A stretch of DNA of 64,000 bases from Chryseobacterium oryzae (GCF_022811665.1 NZ_CP094529.1:1054001-1118000), one strand, 5' to 3'; numbered from the stretch's first letter, positions 39,830 through 48,695 are shown. Notes: generated by a model from the sequence alone, not told the origin. Numbers and translations are program-made.

Positions 39830-39935
39830 TTATGAAATTATTATTGACACAATTATTGCAATAACTGAAATTACTAAAGCGATTAGACTTAGATTTATTG
39901 CTTTTTTATTCAGATTATATGATTGATAACTGTAA
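39830..39935 (-). pseudogene. 3' remnant of a cassette gene (C-terminal membrane helix)
   Basis: A minus-strand frame encodes the last ~34 residues of a membrane protein (NLNKKAINLSLIALVISVIA then IIVSIIIS and stop). The stop codon lies 11 bp from the R2 core, the normal cassette spacing. Upstream the frame breaks exactly where the IS110 fragment begins (39936), so the rest of the gene was lost when the element was inserted or deleted. Confidence 0.65.
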
Positions 39936-40856
39936 AAACTGGATGTCTATAGCGAAGAAGAAGGACATGGAGAGTTTACCAATACCTCAGAGGGCTTTAA
40001 AAATCTTGTTGAAGTTTATGGCGCAAGTTCTCATTACGTAATGGAGAGTACTGGCTGTTACCACGTTCTATTGGCGCTTTATCTCAGTAATAAAGAGATT
40101 AAAGTAAGTGTAGAAAATCCTTTGAAGATCAAACGTTTTATCCAGATGTGTCTGATACGTGTAAAGACGGATAAGGCTGATGCAAAGATGATCTGCAATT
40201 ATGGTTTGAGTCATTGTCCGAAACTATGGGTTGCACCAGACGAAGTCCATCAATCCAGTAATAATCTGTTTAGTTTACTGCAGTATTACGAGAAACAGCG
40301 TACCTCATTGAAGAATAAGATCCATCGGGAGGAATCCTTAGGAAGTCCAAGTCGTGAGGTAATATCATCCTTAAAAAAGCTATTGAAGACTTATAATAAG
40401 GAAATGGATCAATTGGAGTTATCGTTAGAAAAGTTGGTAAGCTCAATTTACAAAGAAGAATTAAAGCTGCTGCGTAGTATTCCTGGAATCGGGGTTAAGA
40501 CGAGTATTTTATTGGTGTTGATGAGTAATGGTATGCAAAATTTCGAGAGTTCGGGACAGTTGTGCAGCTATGCGGGTTTAACACCTGTAATCCGGGAATC
40601 AGGAAAGAGTGTACGTTCCCGTCCAAGAATCAGCAAGATGGGTAATGGGCTTTTGCGACGTCATCTGTTTATGTGTTCGTTCAATGCGGTGAAATACAAT
40701 GGGAGCTGTAAGGCATTGTATGAGCGTATCAAAGGGAAGGGCAAGAGTGGGAAAGTAGGGATGATAGCGGTATGCAACAAACTTTTGAAACAGAGTTTCG
40801 GGGTATTGAAATCTGGGCAACCGTATAGTGAAAATTTTTCGTTAAAAACTGTATAG
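39936..40856 (+). pseudogene. IS110-family transposase, N-terminally truncated
   Basis: The frame is open from 39936 after an in-frame stop. The first internal ATG is at 40041. It retains catalytic residues of the DEDD domain (VMESTGCYH; RVKTDKADAKMI) and the C-terminal transposase domain (LRSIPGIGVKTSILLV, QLCSYAGLTP, the serine in SRPRISKMGN and RRHLF). The start codon and the first catalytic Asp of the usual GIDVSK motif are missing, so it is not functional. It is on the plus strand, opposite to the cassette genes. Confidence 0.85.
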
Positions 40857-40883
40857 AAAATTTGGTTGTTACCATAGTTCTAT
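39936..40883 (+). mobile_element. IS110-family element, 5'-truncated (copy 2)
   Basis: The fragment begins at codons KLDV, the very start of the IS110 transposase catalytic domain, and ends at ...ATAGTTCTAT, directly before GTT of a cassette junction (40884-40886). The same 3' end abuts a GTT at copy 1. No terminal inverted repeats were found, as expected for this family. The missing 5' end makes it inactive. Confidence 0.82.
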
Positions 40884-41039
40884 GTTATGTGCAGTGCTAT
40901 TTGATTCCGTTCAAAATTTTATTTTTCTAAAAATGGATTATTTCACTGCGATTAATACTTGTAATATCCAAGAAAACATCCAACAATTGCGAAAGTATGG
41001 TAAGTGCTAAGTTTGCTTTTTTTGTTAGTTATGATTAGC
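40884..41039. other. Cassette boundary and non-coding 3' part of cassette
   Basis: GTTATGTGCAGT at 40884-40895 is the right-hand boundary of a cassette. Its ATG triplet matches the CAT of CATAAC at the left of R3 (41577). The remaining ~145 bp up to the lipoprotein stop show no ORF; this spacing is unusual because other cassette genes stop within 12 bp of the core. Confidence 0.6.
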
Positions 41040-41492
41040 TTATTCTCCCCGAATCTTTCCATCTCTACGATACCAAATTTTCATTGTTTCATATTGTAGA
41101 GAAAAAAGATCGTCATTTAAGAATTCGTTATTATAATGGGAAGCGATTTTTTTAATTTTTTCTAAAATAACAACACCATTTTTTCTATTAAAATAATATT
41201 TTTTAATCGCATTATCTTTATTGACTTCAACTAATACTAAAGAATTATCAATCCTCTCTCTCTTTTCTGAATAACAGATTTTCTCTATTTTTGTTAAATC
41301 TTCTTTCTCCACTTGGTAATTGACTACCGGAAAATCGTTCTCTTTTGGCTTCTTATTTGTAAGAACAATTATTGAAGGTGGAGCATCACGAGAACCTATA
41401 TAGTATATTGTTATTTCATAAACATTTATGTTTTTATTTTCTTTTTTAGAACAACCTAATAATAAAACTAAAAAAATGAGTAAATGTTTCAT
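41040..41492 (-). CDS. Cassette gene: lipoprotein of unknown function (150 aa)
   Basis: The lipoprotein signal MKHLLIFLVLLLGC puts the lipobox Cys at residue 14. The mature part (KKENKNINVYEITIYYIGSRDAPPS ...) is a compact alpha/beta domain rich in Lys. No family is recognised. It sits in the cassette between the IS110 fragment and R3. Confidence 0.68.
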   Translation of the reverse strand: MKHLLIFLVLLLGCSKKENKNINVYEITIYYIGSRDAPPSIIVLTNKKPKENDFPVVNYQVEKEDLTKIEKICYSEKRERIDNSLVLVEVNKDNAIKKYYFNRKNGVVILEKIKKIASHYNNEFLNDDLFSLQYETMKIWYRRDGKIRGE

Positions 41493-41576
41493 ATTCTATC
41501 TTTTTAACCATCAATATTATTTGTTTTTCTTATCTTATTTTTTTTGATTTTAAGCGGAATTTTTGGAAGCATTGCA

Positions 41577-41766
41577 CATAACGGAAAAAGCATTGGCGAA
41601 GTGCGGGAATTCGAAGAACTTTAGTTCAAGAAAGACCAAACTAAGCCGATGCTTTTTCAATGGAACTAAATTACAAAAAAATGTGGAATTGAAAAGCAGT
41701 AGCGGCAAAAAGTGATGGATTTTCAATTCAGAGTTTAACCCCGCATTTTGCCAATACCGTGTTAGC
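41577..41766 (-). repeat. attC-like repeat R3
   Basis: Full copy: left end CATAAC, right end GTTAGC. The mismatch between the two ends of this one repeat, and the match of each with the other end of the adjoining cassette, is part of the cassette-exchange signature. The outer stem has one mismatch (GCATTGGC/GCCAATAC). Confidence 0.9.
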
Positions 41767-41777
41767 TGAAGGAATTT

Positions 41778-42203
41778 TTAAATATCTCTAATTTCAAGTT
41801 TTGCAGATTTCAAAATCATATTAAGTAACTCGTGAAATTTTTCATCTTTTTTCGGAACACCGATATAATAAAAATCCTTTTTGAAATTATCTTTTTGATA
41901 TTTTATTTTCAATATTGGTGGATCCAACCATAAAGATTTAGAAGAATCCTTTTCAAAAATTTGATTATAAATACTTAAAATTTGTTGGTATTTTTCTTTT
42001 GAAATTTTTTTATTGTCAAAATATTCATTTTTTCTAAATATTTTGACAATTACTTTTTTGTTTCTCGGAACTAATGTTATATTAGTTTTATTTTCTCCAA
42101 TAATTACAGCATTTGAGCTCTCAAACTCTAAAAATTCAGTTTGGTGAGTTTTGCACGAGCTTAAAATACAAATAAAAACAAGAAAAGTCACTAATTTACT
42201 CAT
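41778..42203 (-). CDS. Cassette gene: lipoprotein of unknown function (141 aa)
   Basis: The lipoprotein signal MSKLVTFLVFICILSSC (Cys at residue 17) is followed by a small domain (EFLEFESSNAVIIGENKTNITL ... EKYQQILSIYNQIFEK). No family is recognised. The stop is 12 bp from R3. Its upstream cassette part is interrupted by an IS30 element about 30 bp before the ATG, which probably separates it from the upstream array transcript. Confidence 0.68.
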   Translation of the reverse strand: MSKLVTFLVFICILSSCKTHQTEFLEFESSNAVIIGENKTNITLVPRNKKVIVKIFRKNEYFDNKKISKEKYQQILSIYNQIFEKDSSKSLWLDPPILKIKYQKDNFKKDFYYIGVPKKDEKFHELLNMILKSAKLEIRDI

Positions 42204-42232
42204 GTTTATTCTTAAGTGGTTTGATGGTAAGG

Positions 42233-43440
42233 TGGATTCAAATTGCTAGTGCAACTTTTTATTTTTGTAAAAATATTTAAAATTTGTGATTTCTGAATAA
42301 AATATGGATAACTTTTTAGCCTTTTTGGCAAAAAGTTACCCACATTTTATTTTCAGCGACAACAACGGCGTTTTTCAATGTAATTGATTTAGAATAAGAT
42401 TATTAAATACATCTTTCGGTGTTTGATAGTCTAATACCTTTCTTGGTCTTTCATTAAGCTGGTTTTGAACCTCTTTAATTCGTTTTTTAGAGATTTCGTT
42501 GAAGTCAGTTCCTTTAGGGAAATAGTCTCTTACAATCCCGTTCGAGTTCTCATTGGTAGGTCTTTCCCAGGGGGAATAAGGGTGTGTAAAATAGACCTGA
42601 ACTTTGGTATTCTTAGTGAATAGTTTGTGCTCAGACATCTCAGTTCCATTATCATAAGTGAGAGTTTTCTTCATAGTTTTGGGGAGTTTTAAAAACTCTT
42701 TTTCAAAGGCTTTACGCACCGTTTCGGCGTTTTTGTTTTTCAGAGGGACAAGAATAATGGTTCTAGTGGTTCTTTCCACGAGTGTTCCAAGGCAGGATTT
42801 GTGTTCTTTACCGATGATTAAGTCACCTTCCCAATGCCCGGGAATCTCTCTTCCCAGGACTTCTTCCGGTCTTTCATCAATAGAAACACGGTCTTTAATT
42901 TTTGGTTCTAATACAGCTTTTGTTTTAAAGTTTCCTCTTCGTTTACGTTCTTGTCTGAGCTGTGATATGAGTTCTGCTTTTAGTTCTTTTTTCGAGTGAA
43001 GATAGATGTACATGTAGATGGTTTCGTGAGATACATTCATGGTTTTATCATTTGGATAAAGTCTTTTCAAAGTAACGGCAATTTGATCAGGTGACCAACG
43101 CAGGGCTAGTTTTTCGTGAACGAATAGTTGAAGTTTTGGATTGGTATTAATCTTATCTTTCCACCATTTTCTGTCTGAAGATCTCAGGAATGCCTTTCTA
43201 TGGGCATTATCAGCGTAATAAGATTTGTGCGCATATCTATTTCTTTTGAGTTCTCGAGTAATGGTTGATTTACTTCGTCCAAGTTTTTGAGCAATTTTGG
43301 ATGGTGAATACTGAAGATTTCTAAACTCTTCGATTTTCACTCTTTCGTGAAGGGTTAAACGCGTGTATTTTTTCATAGCAACAAATGGATTTTGTAAAGT
43401 TAAAATCTTTAACATTTGTTGCACTAGATTCCTGAACCGG
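42233..43440 (-). mobile_element. IS30-family insertion sequence
   Basis: About 1.2 kb. The ends are imperfect inverted repeats sharing TTCA and CTAGTGCAAC (left near 42234-42255; right, inverted, near 43418-43438). The element carries one transposase gene and lies inside a cassette, between the lipoprotein start and the cassette boundary next to R4. A target duplication could not be determined by eye. Confidence 0.82.
42375..43376 (-). CDS. IS30-family transposase
   Basis: This 333-residue transposase has an N-terminal HTH (RLTLHERVKIEEFRNLQYSPSKIAQKLGRSKSTITREL) and a DDE integrase core. The three catalytic residues are in GHWEGDLIIGK (Asp), TYDNGTEMSEHK (Asp) and SPWERPTNENSNG (Glu). The length is normal for IS30, so it may be active. 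ATG 43376 is the start; the longer upstream frame only reads through R4 and the left end. Confidence 0.93.
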   Translation of the reverse strand: MKKYTRLTLHERVKIEEFRNLQYSPSKIAQKLGRSKSTITRELKRNRYAHKSYYADNAHRKAFLRSSDRKWWKDKINTNPKLQLFVHEKLALRWSPDQIAVTLKRLYPNDKTMNVSHETIYMYIYLHSKKELKAELISQLRQERKRRGNFKTKAVLEPKIKDRVSIDERPEEVLGREIPGHWEGDLIIGKEHKSCLGTLVERTTRTIILVPLKNKNAETVRKAFEKEFLKLPKTMKKTLTYDNGTEMSEHKLFTKNTKVQVYFTHPYSPWERPTNENSNGIVRDYFPKGTDFNEISKKRIKEVQNQLNERPRKVLDYQTPKDVFNNLILNQLH

Positions 43441-43454
43441 CGTCTACCATTGCC

Positions 43455-43645
43455 GCTAACGGAAAAAGTATTGGCGAAGTGCGGGAATTCGAAGAACTTT
43501 AGTTCAAGAATGACCAAACGGAGCCAATGCTTTTTCAATGGAACTAAATTACAAAAAAATGTGGAATTGAAAAGCAGCGGCGGCAAAAGTTGCGGGAATT
43601 TTCAATTCAGACTTTAAACCCGCATTTTGCCAATACCGTGTTAGC
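43455..43645 (-). repeat. attC-like repeat R4
   Basis: Full copy, GCTAAC ... GTTAGC. It shows all stems: outer GTATTGGC/GCCAATAC and TGCGGG/CCCGCA, small hairpin GAACTTTAGTTC, central GCTTTTTCAAT/ATTGAAAAGC and third hairpin GAATTTTCAATTC. Confidence 0.92.
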
Positions 43646-43655
43646 TGCAGTCTCT

Positions 43656-44187
43656 TTATTTCCATTTTTTTCGTAACTTATTCCATTCATTCCAAAATGC
43701 AGAATAGCCAATTTTATTAAAGTCATTTTCTTCTATGACTTTTGGTTTACTTTTTCTGTAAAAGTCTTCAATTTTATCAGCAAATTCCAAAATAATTTTT
43801 TTATAAATTTTAAATTCTAATTCGGCTTCGTTTCCTTTTTCAGTTACGTGTTTTATTTTTTTATTGTCGGTGTGAGTTATTATCAATTCCACTTGGACAA
43901 CCAACTATATTTACAAAATCATCGTTTTCATTTTCCGCAAAAAAATTAAATCCACAACAAGGAAGTAATTGACTTGCGTAATCATCTTTTTTATAATTTT
44001 CTTCTAATGTTCGCATTAAATATAATGCAGTTGAACTTACAGTTATTTCAGAAGTGTTTTCATCACAAATTATTTCATCACCGATTTTTACAAATAATTT
44101 TCCGTGTGCACATAAATCAAGTTCTTCATTCATATTTCCAAGCCAATATAAACTTAAAAGTTTAAATTCAAAATTTTCGGAATTCAT
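43656..44187 (-). pseudogene. Cassette gene: immunity-like small protein, frameshifted
   Basis: Two overlapping frames together make one protein. The first 105 residues (NSENFEFKLLSLYWLGNMNEELDLC ... FVNIVGCPSGID) end at a stop near 43861. The other frame continues HTDNKKIKHVTEKGNEAELE to FNKIGYSAFWNEWNKLRKKW. The break is near 43885. The combined ~185-residue protein looks like a cytosolic immunity-type protein found in Bacteroidota (family assignment tentative). The stop of the second frame is 11 bp from R4. A true frameshift or a sequencing error is possible. Confidence 0.62.
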
Positions 44188-44215
44188 TTGTTGACGGAGT
44201 TTTGGTGAGATTGCA

Positions 44216-44408
44216 GCTAACGGAAAAAGTATTGCTGAAGTGCGGGAGAAAGAAGAACTGAAAGTTAAATTTCGACCAAGCGAAGCAATTGCTTTTTTCG
44301 TGAAGCTAACTTACAAAAAAACTGCGGAACGAAAAAGCAATTGCGGCTGAATTTGCAGAATCTTCGATTCAAGAATTCAGCCCCGCATTTTAGCAATACG
44401 ATGTTATC
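44216..44408 (-). repeat. attC-like repeat R5
   Basis: Full copy, left GCTAAC, right GTTATC. It is the most divergent in sequence and yet keeps the fold: outer GTATTGCT/AGCAATAC, small hairpin AACTGAAAGTT, long central GCAATTGCTTTTTTCG/CGAAAAAGCAATTGC, third GAATCTTCGATTC. Confidence 0.92.
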
Positions 44409-44413
44409 TGCAG

Positions 44414-44932
44414 TTACAATTTTCCGTTTATGATTTTTTTATAAAGTTCTTTGTTATGCTTTCTATTGTTAATCTTACTCATTGTAATCCAATAGAAAAT
44501 TGGACTAAAGATTATTGCAATCAATAAAGGAATCCAATAAGTTTTAAATATGAAAAATGCTGTAGTCAATATTAGAATTAATAAAAATTCAAAATAATAT
44601 TTGTCTTTTTCAGCAATTCTTTGTTTAATTATGATTAAATTTCCTTTCCTTTTGTTGATTCTCTCTTGAACCTTTTTTGTTAATTGTTCGACACTATAAT
44701 AGGGATTGTCAAGATCAGAAAGAGTGAAGCAGATCGAAAATTCAATTTCTAAACTATCCATAAATCTATAGTATTTTCTAACTCCTTTAAAAGAGTTTTT
44801 AATTTGTCCTTTATTTTTTGGCGGAAATGTCAAATAATCCAAAAAATGAGATTCATCAAATTTAGTATTCGCTTTTTCTCGTTTTTTATTAAAAAGTTCT
44901 AGAATCTTATTTCCTATTTCAACTTGGGTCAC
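44414..44932 (-). CDS. Cassette gene: two-helix membrane protein of unknown function
   Basis: About 172 residues from a GTG start (44932), chosen because it lies 28 bp from the R6 core like other cassette starts; upstream in-frame codons belong to the repeat. The N-terminal ~110 residues are soluble (VEIGNKILELFNKKREKANT, KGVRKYYRFMDSLEIEFSI). Two adjacent membrane helices follow (YYFEFLLILILTTAFFIF and WIPLLIAIIFSPIFYWI). The stop lies 6 bp from the R5 core. No family is recognised. Confidence 0.65.
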   Translation of the reverse strand: MTQVEIGNKILELFNKKREKANTKFDESHFLDYLTFPPKNKGQIKNSFKGVRKYYRFMDSLEIEFSICFTLSDLDNPYYSVEQLTKKVQERINKRKGNLIIIKQRIAEKDKYYFEFLLILILTTAFFIFKTYWIPLLIAIIFSPIFYWITMSKINNRKHNKELYKKIINGKL

Positions 44933-44959
44933 TTTAGCAGCATTTTTGGAGTAATTGCA

Positions 44960-45151
44960 GATAACGGAAAAAGTATTGGCGAAGTGCGGGCTTTCGGAGA
45001 ACTGAAAGTTCAAGAAAGACCAAACGTAGCCGATGCTTTTTCAATGGAACTAAATTACGAAAAAATGTGGAATTGAAAAGCAGCGGCGGCAAAAAAGCTG
45101 AGGATTTTCAATTCAGACCTAAACCCCGCATTTTGCCAATACAATGTTGTA
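44960..45151 (-). repeat. attC-like repeat R6
   Basis: Full copy, left GATAAC, right GTTGTA. The small hairpin is GAACTGAAAGTTC and the third hairpin has CTGA/TCAG pairing. Confidence 0.92.
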
Positions 45152-45159
45152 CGCAGTTT

Positions 45160-45987
45160 TTATTCTATATCTATAAAATTATTGAACTTTTTGATTTTGT
45201 CTAATCTGTCTTTTTCAATGGCTCTAATCATTTCTGGACTTGCGCCGTTCGTCAAATTAATTTTTAAACCACTATCATCAACATATACACCATTTCGTAG
45301 TTGTTTTGCAGGATCCAAAGTATAGGCTTTGTACACTTTTTTATATTTATCAGATTTAATCTCGATACTTTTTGAAAGAATACTCGGAAAGTAGTCTTCA
45401 ACTAAATCACTTTTTTGAAGAGAAATAAGGTTAAAGTCATAATCTCCGGAATCGTCATTTGCTAAAAAAACTAATCCTGGTAAATCCTTGAAAAGATATG
45501 GACCATCTGAAACGGGAATTTCATTACTGTACCAAACTGTCCAATTCCGCCCAAGAATTTTAGCCGTTGCTTTTTGTAATTTATAATCTTTCCAATATTT
45601 TGTTTCATTACTGATTTTCCAAGAGGGTTTGTTCTCATTAATTTTATAAGAATCACCGTCTAAAGTTTTGACTAAATAAAAACCTGTTTTCGTTTTTACA
45701 ACACCTAAAGGATAATTTGCTTTTTTGAAACTCTCAGTATTTATATCAAAACCTCCTTGGGGATTCTTATCTTTAATAGAAGTCATTAAAGAATCACTAT
45801 AATAGTAGTTATAATTGTAAAATTTGCTAGAATTAGTTTTTGGCTTAATCATTAATACAAAATGTTCTGAAACAATAGAATCTTTACCTTTTTTTGGCTT
45901 AAATTTCATTTCGTAAACGACTTTATAATCTTGGGCAAAGGATAGATTAATTAATAGAATAGCAAGAAAAGTAAATAGTGATTTCAT
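45160..45987 (-). CDS. Cassette gene: GLPGLI family secreted protein
   Basis: This 275-residue protein has signal peptide MKSLFTFLAILLINLSFAQ. The motif region WTVWYSNEIPVSDGPYLFKDLPGLVF is the GLPGLI signature of a Bacteroidota periplasmic family of unknown function. ATG 45987 begins the signal peptide; the frame further upstream only reads through repeat R7. The stop is 9 bp from R6. This is the one cassette product with a named family common on chromosomes. Confidence 0.85.
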   Translation of the reverse strand: MKSLFTFLAILLINLSFAQDYKVVYEMKFKPKKGKDSIVSEHFVLMIKPKTNSSKFYNYNYYYSDSLMTSIKDKNPQGGFDINTESFKKANYPLGVVKTKTGFYLVKTLDGDSYKINENKPSWKISNETKYWKDYKLQKATAKILGRNWTVWYSNEIPVSDGPYLFKDLPGLVFLANDDSGDYDFNLISLQKSDLVEDYFPSILSKSIEIKSDKYKKVYKAYTLDPAKQLRNGVYVDDSGLKINLTNGASPEMIRAIEKDRLDKIKKFNNFIDIE

Positions 45988-46029
45988 TGTAAAACTTTGA
46001 TTTAAGGCAGTTTGTTGTACAAAATTGCG

Positions 46030-46221
46030 TACAACGGAAAAAGTATTGGCGAAGTGCGGGAATTCGAAGAACTTTAGTTCAAGAATGCCCAAACGTAGCC
46101 GATGCTTTTTCAATGGAACTAAATTAATAAAAAAATGTGGAATTGAAAAGCAGCGGCGGCAGAAAAGTGATGGATTTTCAATTCAGACTTAAACCCCGCA
46201 TTTTGCCAATACCGTGTTATC
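46030..46221 (-). repeat. attC-like repeat R7
   Basis: Full copy, left TACAAC, right GTTATC. TACAAC is matched by GTTGTA at R6, across the GLPGLI cassette: an unusual triplet shared only by these two ends. Confidence 0.92.
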
Positions 46222-46229
46222 TGCAGTTT

Positions 46230-46847
46230 TTATTGTATTTCTTCGCTTGCTTTATTTTTTACGTCTTCAACATTATATTTATTTTTAACGAAATATTCTT
46301 TAGGAACATTCAGCGTTTTTAATCCACCAACAGCAAAGCCTAATTTATAACCTTTATTATCTTCAGTTGTTAGAAAAACATTATCATATTTTTTGTCATC
46401 GGAAGGGATATAAAGCATTACATATTTGTTTGAATTGTCAGGAGAAATAAATTCATCATTTGATTTTGTTGTTGTCCAACCTTTAATGTTCGCATTGTAG
46501 AAAATTTCGTTTGGATAGTAAAGATAATTGATTAAAAAACAAAATGTTGTAAAATTAATTCCATAAGGAAAAGTCAAAACGAATTCATTTTGTGAAATTG
46601 CGGTTAATCTAATTATTGCCTGATAATTTTCTTTATTATAAGTATTACAAAATTGATTTAATGCTTTTTTAATATCATTATAATTCGCACCATTTATAAT
46701 AACAATTCTGTCATTTACAATTTCGTTTTTTTCTGCAGGAAGTTTTGGTCTTGAATTATCGTTAAATTTATTTTCGTTTTTTGGAATACAAGATTTTATC
46801 AAAATTAAAATTCCAATTATTCCTAAAATTATTAAAATTACTTTCAT
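46230..46847 (-). CDS. Cassette gene: membrane-anchored/lipoprotein-like protein (205 aa)
   Basis: The N-terminus MKVILIILGIIGILILIKSC is a membrane anchor or lipoprotein signal (Cys at residue 20). The extracytoplasmic domain contains IVIINGANYNDIKKALNQFCNTYN and EIFYNANIKGWTTTKSNDEF. No family is recognised. Only ~25 bp separate its ATG from the R8 core, leaving no room for a promoter inside the cassette. Its stop is 9 bp from R7. Confidence 0.68.
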   Translation of the reverse strand: MKVILIILGIIGILILIKSCIPKNENKFNDNSRPKLPAEKNEIVNDRIVIINGANYNDIKKALNQFCNTYNKENYQAIIRLTAISQNEFVLTFPYGINFTTFCFLINYLYYPNEIFYNANIKGWTTTKSNDEFISPDNSNKYVMLYIPSDDKKYDNVFLTTEDNKGYKLGFAVGGLKTLNVPKEYFVKNKYNVEDVKNKASEEIQ

Positions 46848-46871
46848 AGCAGATGTTTGGAGAAAATTGCA

Positions 46872-47064
46872 GATAACGAATAAATATTGGCGAAGTGCGG
46901 CTTTTGAAAGACTAAAAGTTCAACCAAGACCAAACTGAGCAAATGCTTTTTTCGTGAAGACTAAATTACGAAAAAAGTCGAAACGAAAAAGCATTTTGCG
47001 GACAAAAAAAGTGGAGTAGTTCAACTGAGAATTCAAGCCCGCATTTTGCCAATATCCTGTTGTC
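46872..47064 (-). repeat. attC-like repeat R8
   Basis: Full copy, left GATAAC, right GTTGTC. Outer stem reads ATATTGGC/GCCAATAT, a paired change from GTATTGGC/GCCAATAC. Central arms AAATGCTTTTTTCGT/ACGAAAAAGCATTT. Confidence 0.9.
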
Positions 47065-47539
47065 TGCAGTATTTTTAATTCAAGAGAGTGAATTTCAGTG
47101 AAATTCAGTTTCGAAGAATTCAAAATCAAAGACGACAGTTTTACGTTTTTATTCTTAGTTTTTTAATTTTTGAGTTCACTTTTTCGGAATTTGAGATTAA
47201 ATCCAATATTTGAATATTCAGTTTTTAGATTTACAATTTAATTCCAGAATTTAAGAACATTCATTACCAATTTTCATGATTTGAATTCAGTAATATTTGT
47301 TATTTTTTTAAATTTAGTTTGCTTTTTTGAATTTACTTCACTTTAATTCTGCTTTAATTCAAGGAAATTCAGAGCGTTTCGATTCAGTTCAATTTCAGAA
47401 TTATTTCAAACTAAATTCAATACTTATTTTGAGATTTTTAGAATGATTTTTAAGTAAAATATTTAAGTAGGAAAAACCCTTTTAAATCCTTTCAAAATTT
47501 GAAAAAGTCTCTATTTAATGCCGCTTTGGTAATATTGCA
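47065..47539. other. Cassette without a recognisable gene
   Basis: A cassette of about 475 bp lies between R8 and R9 with matching ends (GTC/GAC, TGCAG/CTGCA) but no credible ORF on either strand. It is AT-rich and contains about seven scattered copies of ATTCAG/TTTCAG-like motifs (near 47092, 47101, 47218, 47288, 47369, 47385, 47393). It may be a decayed gene or encode an RNA; neither is shown. Confidence 0.7.
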
Positions 47540-47731
47540 GACAACGGAAAAAGTATTGGCGAAGTGCGGGCTTTCGAAGAACTGAAAGTTCAAGAACGCC
47601 CAAACGTAGCGAATGCTTTTTCAATACTGCTAACTTACAAAAAATTGCAGAATTGAAAAGCATGAGTGGATTATTTTTTTCTGCTTTTCAATTCATTACT
47701 TCTCCACGCATTTTGCCAATACAATGTTGTC
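47540..47731 (-). repeat. attC-like repeat R9
   Basis: Full copy, left GACAAC, right GTTGTC. The third arm is altered: ATTGAAAAGCA can also pair with TGCTTTTCAAT further right, an alternative fold unique to this copy. Confidence 0.9.
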
Positions 47732-47742
47732 TGCAGTTTTTT

Positions 47743-48459
47743 TTATTCATTTGATTTTAGGACTTGTAACATTATTTCATCATGCCTTTCTTTTGCTTCT
47801 TCGATAGATTTATAGTTTTGAAAATTATGATAATATGTTGCATAAAATAACCTATTGTCAACAATGAACATATTTCCAACGGCAATCATATTTCTTTGAT
47901 TTGTACCACTTTTAATTGATACTAAAGTTACATTTTGTATTGAATTTGGAGTAAGCGAATAATTTTCTACAATTATAGGTTTTTCGAAAACATTATTTTT
48001 ATTTATGTCTTCAAGTTTACTTTTCAAATACTTCCAATTTGATGAATTTACATATTCTTTAGCTCTTTCGTTAATACTATTTAAATATTCGTTATTAACA
48101 TCTATATCATCATTACTATTTGTAACATAAATTTGAAAAAAATCATCAAATTGGTCTTCATACAATTTTTCTAAATTTTGAAATATTTTTTCATTAACAA
48201 AGTAAGCAACAAATGTGTTTCCAGGATAATTTTTACTTTGAATATAGTCTTTTGATTGTGGATTGAGAATGATATTGTGCATCCCTTTAATTTTTGGAAC
48301 ACATAACGTTGATTTTCCAAATTGAAATGAATTGTCACAATTTTTTTTTGTTGGATTTGTATTTGTATTTGTATTTAAGGAGTTATCAATACTGACATTG
48401 TTTTGAGATTTTGAACAACTAACTGCTAAAATTAAAAAAAGTATATTAAATATTTTCAT
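47743..48459 (-). CDS. Cassette gene: lipoprotein of unknown function (238 aa)
   Basis: The lipoprotein signal MKIFNILFLILAVSC has Cys at residue 15. A Asn/Thr-rich linker (NTNTNTNPTKKNC) precedes a mature domain of ~190 residues (SFQFGKSTLCVPKIKGMHNI, NTFVAYFVNEKIFQNLEKLY). No family is recognised. Stop 12 bp from R9. Confidence 0.7.
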   Translation of the reverse strand: MKIFNILFLILAVSCSKSQNNVSIDNSLNTNTNTNPTKKNCDNSFQFGKSTLCVPKIKGMHNIILNPQSKDYIQSKNYPGNTFVAYFVNEKIFQNLEKLYEDQFDDFFQIYVTNSNDDIDVNNEYLNSINERAKEYVNSSNWKYLKSKLEDINKNNVFEKPIIVENYSLTPNSIQNVTLVSIKSGTNQRNMIAVGNMFIVDNRLFYATYYHNFQNYKSIEEAKERHDEIMLQVLKSNE

Positions 48460-48494
48460 ATTGAGTTTTTATGCAGTTTCATTGTAAAATTGCA

Positions 48495-48685
48495 GACAAC
48501 GGAAAAAGTATTGGCGAAGTGCGGTCGAAATTGAACGGAAAGTTCAATTTCGACCAAACGTAGCCGATGCTTTTTCAATGGAACTAAATTACAAAAAAAT
48601 GTGGAATTGAAAAGCAGCGGCGGTAAAAAAGCTGTGGATTTTCAATCTTGACTTAAACCCCGCATTTTGCCAATACCGTGTTATC
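48495..48685 (-). repeat. attC-like repeat R10
   Basis: Full copy, left GACAAC, right GTTATC. The small hairpin is extended to a perfect 14-bp stem, GGTCGAAATTGAAC / GTTCAATTTCGACC. Confidence 0.92.
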
Positions 48686-48695
48686 TGCAGTCTTT

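Noticed and set aside
46137..46322. ORFs within repeats and antisense to cassette genes
   Set aside because: Their sequence is repeat-derived or antisense to signal-peptide-bearing genes; none has credible protein features.
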